Shown here: piece after piece, positions 55,440 through 64,000 of the stretch | How positions within the stretch are numbered: position 1 is the first letter of the stretch | Layout of the letters: every line of letters begins with the position of its first letter | From: Dromaius novaehollandiae | Lineage: Eukaryota > Chordata > Aves > Casuariiformes > Dromaiidae | Reading direction: 5' to 3' | Assembly: GCF_036370855.1 (NCBI RefSeq) | Contig: NC_088098.1 | Location: 36,025,981 to 36,089,980 of the forward strand | DNA: 64,000 bases | Position numbers and translations under genes: made by a program | Notes under the pieces: generated by a model | The model's database searches: none | The model's input: only the letters and a program-made list of their open reading frames with translations | What the model was told of the DNA's origin: nothing

Positions 55440-56240
55440 GTGCCCTTTTTACCTTAATATGTTAGCGTGACTCTAAACAGTGATGGAAAAGATTTTAATC
55501 TCACATAATTGAGACTCCAGTAGATGGATCTTTGGATTTGCTAGTTGTATTATCTCTGAGAATATAGTTGCTGTAGGACAAGTAAGCTACTTGTGGCACT
55601 CTTTGTCTTGATTGTCTTTATTTCGAGGTCAAAAGCTGTTACCTTTTCTTCCATTGTCCCTTGTACTCTCGCAGACCATTTATGTTAAAGACTTTAAGAA
55701 AAGTGAAACTTTCAGTCACTGTGTGTTGACTGTAAGTAAGATACTGCTGCAGTTCCCTAGGAAGCTTTGTCTAAGTCAGGTTTACTGACTATAGCTGTGC
55801 AGTCTTTCCCCTCCCCAAATTTGTACCCATCAGCTATGTGTTTGATGTCATTACAGTTGTGGTTTTGAACGGTTATATGTAGTACAATGTCGTGTAATAC
55901 CTCTGTTGGAGTATAGACTTGCATGTAAAAACTCATAAATACTTATACTTGCAGTTCACCCTTAATTTGAGTAACTTAAATTGTACAATAAGCATAACAC
56001 TGTTTTAACATAGTTGAAATGAGTCTGTTCATTGCCAGTTCTTGGACAGAGCACATCTTCACTGGGGGCAGACAAAAGCAACGGGATAGCTGTGTCATAC
56101 ATAAAAGGCGGGGTGCTGTTTCGGATTGATAGAGAAGTTACTATCAAGGAATTTTGACTGGACATAAAGTTTTCATGTTTGTTAGCATGTGTAATGGTCA
56201 ACTGAAATGAAGTCTCTTGTGTTAGCTGCAGAATAAATTT

Positions 56241-56259
56241 CTGCAGGACAGGGACTGCC

Positions 56260-56309
<50 letters not shown>

Positions 56310-56420
56310 ATTTAAAGTCTAAATGGATAAAATAGACCCAAAATAAGAAAAAGGCTTGTATTACATAAGTAGGTTGCCTGAAGTGGTGGTAACAAGCATT
56401 CGTAGCAAGCTCCTAGATAG
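56241..56420. mobile_element. T43 tract with flanking SINE/MIR-like sequence
   Basis: An uninterrupted run of 43 thymines (56263-56305). On the left, AGGACAGGGACTGCCTAC resembles the L2/MIR tail; on the right, AAAGTCTAAATGGATAAAAT resembles the start of a MIR-like SINE common in reptiles. The tract may be the expanded A-tail of a retroposon seen from the opposite strand. The simple repeat itself is certain; the SINE identity is weak. Confidence 0.45.
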
Positions 56421-59329
56421 GTTTGTAAGTAGGGAAAATCTAAACGAAGAAAGTGGAATGAGAAGTAGATAATGGAGATGCAGTGTGGTGAGAGGAGGAG
56501 GGGGGAGGAAGTGAAATGAAGACCGTACGAGAAAGAAAAGGTCAAGTCAGTGTAGGAAGGAAAGTCCGGTGAGATGTACAGACAGCTTCCAAAAGTCCTG
56601 GAATCCACAAGTCCTTGCTTTGGCTGCCTCTGATCCTGTTATCTGGTGTAGTTGTCAGGCTTCATCTGACCGGCTTTCTCCATTGCAGCGAGTGATGATA
56701 CTCGTCACCACATCCATTCACTAAACTCCAAATTTGCTACAAAAGGGCCAACTGCTACTTTCAGGGTATTGCCCGTTAGATGTCCCTGCGTCAGGAGACG
56801 GGACGGTATAGGAAAGGCAGGAGAAAAATGAACTCGAAATAGGCAGAAGGGGAAGGAAGATCGCTATCTGTGATCATGCTGTAGGAGTCAAGTGCTACAT
56901 GCTATCTTCTGGACTGTGTGCTTCTGGAAAATTTCCTCTTATAAGCAATATAGTGATTTTTTTTTCCTTTATTGTGCAGGTGATACTCATTATCAAAGGT
57001 ACTAGATGGAAAATACCAGTAATGTTAATGAAATCTTAGAGTTTACACTTCAGACTTCATAGCTTTGTTGCACAGCAAATATTCTGATTTTTCTATCCAA
57101 AGATGCACACGTTTCCAAACCATATGCATTCATACATGTTATTTCCACTGTTCCATGTTTCAAGATACTCAGTAATCACTTCTGTAATTTGATCAGTCTA
57201 ATATGTAATAGCATGATATACTAAAATGTACTCTGTGGGATGAATATATTATAACACCAAGTTCAAATGTTTTTATTCTAAAACTGCTTTTAAAAATTTT
57301 TAAATATTGGAGGTTTTTTTTAATTTCAGCATTGTTTCTTAGCCTTAGGTTGCTTAAGGCTAGAGTTGGAATAACTAAAGTCTGACTCCTTTTTGTTGTG
57401 ATGCTACATTTCACCCATTTACTGTTGAACCAGTTAACTTTCTGCCTGAATGTATTCCCAGAAGGTACCTGACCTTGATTTCGAAGCCATCCAAAAGATC
57501 AAAGCTGCACCAGTTTTCTTGTCAGTTTATTACAGACATTAATTACCATGTCTTTATTGTATACTTAAGTATAAAAACTGCCAAATAAAATTAAGTCTTT
57601 AAAAACAGATTTTTTTATTCTCTAAGGTTCTATCAAGTTAGCTCATCTTGAAGTGTAAACAGTTTTTTTTTTCTCCATTGGACCAGTGCTTTTTGAGTGC
57701 AAGTATTTATTAAACTGGAACTTCTGAAGCTAGAAACCCCATTGTAATCCATTTGTAAAGAGCTTATTTGTTCAGGACAGAACAGCTCAGGTATCTGGCA
57801 AAATCCCACATCTCTCTTCAACACATCAAAAATCATTAATTCATTTCTTCACAGAAGAAAACAACACACGGGTCGCAGGTGTCAGTGTTCAGCTAATAGT
57901 AAATCCTGAGGAACATATTTTATTAGTTATTATTACTGTAAATTAATAAAAAAAAGCCCCTCTGTTGTGGACAGTGCTGTTTCAATGTAGCTGGCTTAGA
58001 ACTTTTGAATTCTAGTGTGCTGAAAAAGTATTATATTAAAAAAAAAGAAAAGATTTTTTTTGTAGCTTGTGGAGCACCTGATTTATACGTTTCTCACTTG
58101 TAGCTGGAGATTGTTAGTATATTGTTTGTATATAGCTTCTCAGCTGCTCCGATCTGCAGTTCAGAGGCTTTCAGTCTGTTTAGCTGAGTTCCGCATTTAT
58201 AACTAAATCAGCTAGTCCTGTTCTATATAGTTACAGTATTAATCCATTGCAAAGTTTAGTACACTGTCTTTGAAAGCTGATCTTTGAGGATACTCAGCCC
58301 TCTCTTCTGGGTAGATCACAGGTCTGGATTTGCCTCCACAGTTGTCAGTCTGTGGACCTTTCTTAAGAGAAAAGGATTTTTTTTTTTTTTTCAAGATGCA
58401 TTTCTGTACTCTAACTAGCACAGCAGTGGGTTTCATTTCTGACTCTGACTGGAGTCTTTTCCCCTGTACCTTGCTTACAGAAAGCCAACAAAATGCACCA
58501 AAGAAAAGAAGTCTTTCCCCCAGCCCCAATCTGTTTGCATTTCAGTCTGTGGGCTTTCCTGAGCAGTTGAAATGTGTTGTGGGGAGTGAGAAGATCCTGT
58601 GGTAGTAGTTTTTCTGACCAGACAGTTTGTACTTTGCTGTATTTTCTAGCATTTTGCCTGCCTCATGATTCAGATACTTTCAGGCTTTATCAGAAAGCCA
58701 GAGTTTAGTAACAGGACAGCTGTTCTATCTGGTGCGTTCATTCCCCAAAGTCCCACAGATGGGTCAGACTCTGAACTTCTTTAATGTTCCTGTTGCTTAA
58801 ATCTGAGTTCATCTGTTCTTTCCTTTCTTTCAAGCTTTGTGTGTGTTTTTATTGACAATAAGATATGATTATTTAATTGCAGCACAGAATAGAGTAACTA
58901 GAGAGGGTTACGTGTGGATGTAATTTCACTGGCACTTCTCTGTGGTGCTGTTGGTATAAACAGCGCCCACCCCCTTGCTTGTGTTTGTGTGCTCATGTGG
59001 TGAACCTGATTAGGAAGCTGGTCCGGATTAAAAATAGCAAGGAAAATAATGATTATTTTCAACCCAAATCAGTTACAAGTGAAGCATTGGTCCATGGGAG
59101 GGATGGGTAACTGGAAAAGCATTTCTGAAAAGTACAACCTGAGATAGCTGAAATGTAGGTGGATATGGGTTTTTATTAGTTTTTTGTTTGTATTTTACTT
59201 CTCAGCAGCAGTAATTGATATTCTGCTTATATGTAGGCTGAGATGTTGTACATATTAGCTGGAGGAGGGGCATAAAAGTTGATTTATCTCAGGTCAGGTT
59301 GTACGAGTGGAGCTGTGATGGTGTTTTGG

Positions 59330-59620
59330 GTACGGCTTGAAGCTGCAGCGGAGCTAAGCAGGCAGCAGCTGCCGCTGGCAGAGGTAGCCCTGCTCTGCCC
59401 ACCCGCACCGCACGTTCCTGCCTTCTTCCTCTGTTTTGCCGGCTCTGTCACTAGGCCAGCGGGGAGGCAGTTCAGGAAGCTCAACTGGCTGAAACGTAAT
59501 TACTCCTGCCTGCTTTCAGCCGTCAGCTCTCCCCTCTTCTCCAGCGGCACCCTTGCAATTCTCCATTGCCCCGCAAGGCGCACTGCCTCCTGCCAGGCGT
59601 TCCTCAAACTGAAAAGCAAA
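59330..59620. other. GC-richer patch ending in the dispersed 30-bp motif
   Basis: A GC-rich block with a 120-codon open frame on the plus strand (59279-59641) and opposing frames of 66 and 97 codons on the minus strand, none recognised. It contains a copy of the GTTCAGGAAGCT..AACTGG motif at 59470-59499, as does the 37.3-kb patch. Confidence 0.35.
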
Positions 59621-60077
59621 GGAGGAGCAATAGGAAAGTGAAATGAGCCCCGAGCTTGGGGACTTCCCTTGGAGGAATGCTGCATTAGGAGGTTTGGTGG
59701 GTGGAGTATGAATAGGGACTCTCTTCTTAATGGAGACACCTTGTCTGCTTTAGCCCATAAAGAAGTTAACTTCAAATAATACTTCAGGAGCATTGACTTC
59801 TGTGGCGTTCTGCAGGGCTTTCGTAGTAGTACATTTATTTTGGTTTCTTGTTTGAAGGCATTTTTGAAGTTTAATAATGAGAAGTATAACAGAAGAGCTA
59901 CTGTTTGTACCTTTTAAGCTAACGTACTCTACCAAGGGGTACTGCTTCAGTATCACATAAATAGCACAGCTGGCACAGAACAGAGAGTGATCTACGTGAG
60001 TAGTAGTATCAACTAAAGAGAGTATAATACTTGAAGACTTAGTGCAATGTATTAGAGGAGCACACCTGCTGGATTTT

Positions 60078-60139
60078 TCTTCTCTTTCTCTCTTCCTCTC
60101 TCCTTTTCTCTCTTTTCTTTTTCTTTTTTTCTTTTTAAA
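60078..60139. repeat. Polypyrimidine tract
   Basis: About 60 bases made almost only of C and T (CTTCTCTTTCTCTCTTCCTC and similar). Simple low-complexity sequence with triplex-forming potential. Confidence 0.85.
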
Positions 60140-63100
60140 CTTTAATGCATGTGTTTTCCAATGAGGGTACATTTTGGGGTTTTAGTGCCAAGTAAAGACA
60201 AGATTGTGTTGTGAAATTGCTGCCATGTTCAAAGTGTGCTGCTTTGATGTGGTCATGTGTGGTAGTGGTAGTAAAGACTTGGCATCTTCAGCAATCTGAA
60301 ATCAATCCTTTACAAATGAAAATAAGCACTCAGTATAGGCATTAGATATTAGCAAAATGGATGGGCAAGGACAAGCCTGTCCGTGCTAGCTGTAAACCAA
60401 ATCGGCTTGTTTTCCATATACGAAAGTGTTCGAAGTTTAGTGTGTTACTTTAAATTCTTTTGACCTCATTCTTAATATCCAGAAGTTGCAGAAGTTTACA
60501 GCATGTAAGATTTTTTTCGTAAAATAATACAGAATCACAAAGTCAGTGTGAACTTGCGCATAAAGTTCCCACTGATTGCTGTTGGCGGAGAAAGAAATAA
60601 TAAGTCTTTGAGGGTAATATTCGACACTGTACAGTACTTGAAGAATTCCCCATAGCCCAGGGGGGATGGAGATACGTGTGGTTTGGTTGAGGCTTCTGAA
60701 GCTTAAGACTCCTGTCCCATCACCAGGAAAGTTCACTGCACTTCTTACACCTTTTGTTTCCTAATTTTTTTTTTTTTTTTTAAACTGAGCTGCATCACTC
60801 ACTTTGCTCATTTAAAGAGACAGCTGAATCTTCAGATGCACTTATGAATGCTGATCTTGCTCTAAATGATGCCCCAAAGAGGGCTGGAGAAACAACAGGC
60901 AGATGGGAGCTGGTTGTAAAGTGCCTTTGTGCGACACTAAAGGGAGAGGAATGACTACTGTGTTAGAAATCGTGTGCTGCACATATTCAGGCATCGTAGT
61001 TCTTAGAGAACATGCATGTGCTATTGAGACTAGAATTCAGAAAGGTTCATTCTTCTCCTGAAAGATTATTTTCCACTTGAGATAAAGATAATTCCCATAC
61101 CCAAAGCTGAATATGACTTATATTCTTAATTTAAAGAATTATGAATTTTCTGTCCAGCAGAAGATACCAGAACATATAAGTTCTGTGTCATGCACTCTGA
61201 CAGTTTAAACCTGAAAAACTTCTACAGAAATAATTTTCCAGAAGATATCTGGTCAAACTTGTTAATGAAAGGAATCTTATGGGAGGATTTCTTTAAATAA
61301 AGGCATATTTGACTTTTTCAGTGCCCATTCTTCAAAGTCAGCACCTTTGCTATACAAGCAGTTTTTCAGTCTACAAACTTGGGAAAATGGAGTGCCTGAG
61401 GAAGAGCTTTCACTAGTGTCTCAGGGAAGATTAATTCTTACACGAAGAATAAAATCAAGATTTTTCATTTTTTTCCACTTCTGATCATCTCACCCCAGAT
61501 AAACTTTTTCAGGTAGTAATGATAGGTTGTTGATTGAGGTTTAGAAAGGTGATCCTGGGGGGGTGGGAGGGGAAACAAGGAAAAAAAGATGCAAATAATA
61601 GCAAATCATGAGGTCTATGACCAATGGCATTGAGGAATTTTAAAATTCCTGAATTTGTGAGAAAAGTATACATTCTTACATCAGAATGTTATTTTGAAGA
61701 GTAGAAGAGAGCAAATGGTTACTCAAGTTAATTTTACAATAAAACCAGTAGATGTGTTGTATTAAATTACTAATTAAAGAAAAATTTGGTTATATTTTAA
61801 GGAGAATTGTCTGACAGAATTCAGTGCAAGATCCTAAAGAAGGGGAAGGTGATATTTATTTGTGTAATGTCTACATAAGTTGACACTCATTCTCTGAAAA
61901 ATTTCATTCACTCGCGCTCTCACACCCCCATACTCAACAAGCGTTGTCTGGCCAGCATGCCTTGTCAGCAACACCGGACTAGCAAAAAGGGCCAGTCCAG
62001 TCCTCATGACACCTCTTGATTGGTGGTAACAAAATACTTTTATCCTTTAAGACTCATCAGCTTTTATTCTTTTAACCCTTGTTTTGCTGTTTCTTCCGTT
62101 TCTTTTACACGCATGCGTGCACTCTTCCATTCATGACGTTCCATGTCATACCAGTCTAATATTACTTTTACAAATTTTTGTAATATTTACAGGAGAGTTA
62201 TAAAATGGGGTGATGTCATTATGGATTCTGTAAGAGGTATGTTTATTCTCTGCTGAATTAAAATGCTGAGTGATGTTAACATCGGACAGCAGTTGTCAAG
62301 TGTAGTATAATAGTCATCTAATAATATGAAACTTTGTAGGGCTCTGTACTGAGAGATCCAGGTCTATAGACATTTCTGTTCAATGTTCAGCAGTGCTCAT
62401 GAAGGAAACATTTTCTGTGACCTAAAGTGGAGCTTATTTAAAAACTAAAAGTATAATGTTAAAGAAATGGACTGTATACCTGTGTTACTTATAAAACACT
62501 GAGAAATAAAGATTTTTAGTTCGAGGGAACTTTGATCTACCTGCAGAATGGAGAGAAAATTACAGCCTTTGATGACTTCTATCTCAAATAGGAAAAGAGT
62601 CTTTTAGGGCATGGATCAACTGGACTAATTGGGAGCATGTTAAAACCCTAACAAAAGAATATTCAATATTAATGAAGATATATCAGGGAGTGACAAATTA
62701 TTTAAGTGCATATAAGTTAACACTAAGATTCAGCGGTGAACAAAGGAAACCGATTGCTTGGGAGCAAAATTAAGATTACAGTTAAGTTTTACTTAAATCT
62801 GCAGGAAAGACCCTCATAATCAGGATTTTAATCACTTGCTATAGCCCAAAGCATGGACAGGTGCCTACACAGTCAAGTTCTATGACTTAACAAATCACCA
62901 CATTAACTAAATGTATGTGTATGTGCTCTTATTTATTGCAAATGCAACGAAAAAATTTTAACCTAAGTCTCCCTTTTGACAGTTGTACTTAAGTGGTGGC
63001 AAAAGGTACCCTAAGATCATGGATTTTACTTCTCATCAGCTACCAGTGAAGAGTCTGTATAGACCTTCTTATTTAGAGGACAGGTGTAAATGGCTACTGT

Positions 63101-64000
63101 TAATCTTCCCATTTTATACAACAAATTGGGGTGGTAGGGTAGGTGAAGTTAAGTAGTTATTAGAATCGATTCTTAAAGAGGGAGAAAAAACATACAAGAA
63201 GCACAAGAACAGTCATGTAGAGCAAACAGAGCTAAGAAAATCAAGTCTTTTAAATGCGAAGAAAGGAATTCTGTGCAGAAATGGGAGAAACAGTAAATAC
63301 AGAAGGCAAATTATGTTGAAAAGAACCCAGATTTAATAGTATCTTGTGAGAATGGAATTTCCATTCTAGTACCCGTGGGGGAGGACCGCTATAAAAGCTA
63401 GATGTTTGGGTAAGGCCGGATTACTTGTATGCATGTGTTAGGAACTGGCCGATGGAGAAATAGGAATCAGTGGATGGATGAACAAGAAAGGCGTATGTTG
63501 AGAATATAAACTGATACTGTAGTTTTCTAGAAAACATAATGGCGTGGCCTGAGTTTTGATAAATCTTACTAGATCTGCTTAACCTTCTAGTAAAAAAAGT
63601 TTTTTTAATGTTATTTCTGTTAATGTATTACAAGACCACGTACAGAATGTATCAAAACATTAAGGCAAAACTTAACCTTTCCTAAAATGCTTGAATGAAC
63701 AAAACTTCAGAGATTAAAATGTTACAAAAAATAAACTCAATACCTCTTACTTAATTATAAGTTTTGGCACTGAGCTGGCTTTGAAGAATTGGCAGGAGTT
63801 GTGGGCCTCAAGTTTTAGAAGGCATTTATGGTTAAGTATTGGAGGGCTGACTCGCTATTTAAACAGTTTCAAGCCAGGCATCCTTTTCAAGAAGGATGAT
63901 TCTTGATTCAGCTTGATTCTCTCTCTCTTTTTTTTTTTTTTAGGCCCAATTGTTGTAGTCTTCTACTTTATTTTCCCTTCTCCTTGATCCTGTACCCAAA

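Larger units (their letters stand above)
34455..64000 (+). other. FRS2: Probable FRS2 intron 1, no coding exon recognised
   Basis: This is 29.5 kb of AT-rich sequence with no recognisable protein-coding exon, as expected for the long leader introns of vertebrate FRS2. It contains simple repeats (CT/T at 39261, a 19-bp AT-rich array at 40782, a 51-bp tandem at 52585, T43 at 56263, a pyrimidine tract at 60078), L2/MIR-like tails, GC-richer patches at about 37.42-37.58, 48.78-49.09 and 59.33-59.62 kb, and a candidate leader exon at 55381. The intron continues beyond the window. Confidence 0.55.

Overview
The window is nuclear DNA of a bird. The evidence is an avian-type c-type lysozyme gene, a YEATS4 gene directly downstream in the same orientation (the chicken LYZ-YEATS4/GAS41 arrangement), long AT-rich introns, two CpG-island promoters and fossils of CR1 retrotransposons. 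The lysozyme protein differs at many positions from the chicken and duck sequences I know, so this is probably not a galliform. I cannot name the species.

Region by region: 1-1731 is the 5' flank and proximal promoter of lysozyme. LYZ coding exons run from 1732 to 5796 (four exons, 147-aa precursor, catalytic residues intact). A CpG island at about 6465-7110 carries the YEATS4 promoter; in chicken the corresponding island at the 3' end of lysozyme has been reported as a replication origin. YEATS4 coding exons run from 6916 to 12152 (seven exons, 227 aa, full length). From 12.6 to 33.9 kb I see no gene, only repeats: two adjacent antisense CR1 fragments with a dead reverse transcriptase (26.1-27.8 kb), a MIR-like fragment, and small tandem repeats. 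A second CpG island at about 33.96-34.88 kb ends in a splice donor at 34455. By vertebrate gene order (LYZ, YEATS4, FRS2, CCT2) it is most likely the FRS2 promoter and its first, largely noncoding exon. The remaining 29.5 kb reads as a long first intron, with one candidate small 5'-leader exon at about 55.38 kb. No FRS2 protein-coding sequence was found in the window.

The genes do not form a pathway. LYZ encodes a secreted antibacterial enzyme of oviduct and myeloid cells. YEATS4 encodes a ubiquitous chromatin reader (TIP60/p400 and SRCAP complexes). FRS2 encodes a docking protein for FGF and neurotrophin receptors. What links them is their position: a tissue-specific gene lies about 1 kb upstream of a housekeeping CpG-island promoter.

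I found no clearly new biological system. The observations most worth checking are the regulatory cluster (CRE, ETS, E-box, CCAAT, G-quadruplex) in the LYZ-YEATS4 island, a possible spliced upstream ORF in the putative FRS2 leader, a dispersed 30-bp motif with a hairpin arrangement that may mark an unnamed repeat family, and several local duplications. No tool was run: exon borders were placed by hand translation and splice consensus, and repeat borders are approximate.
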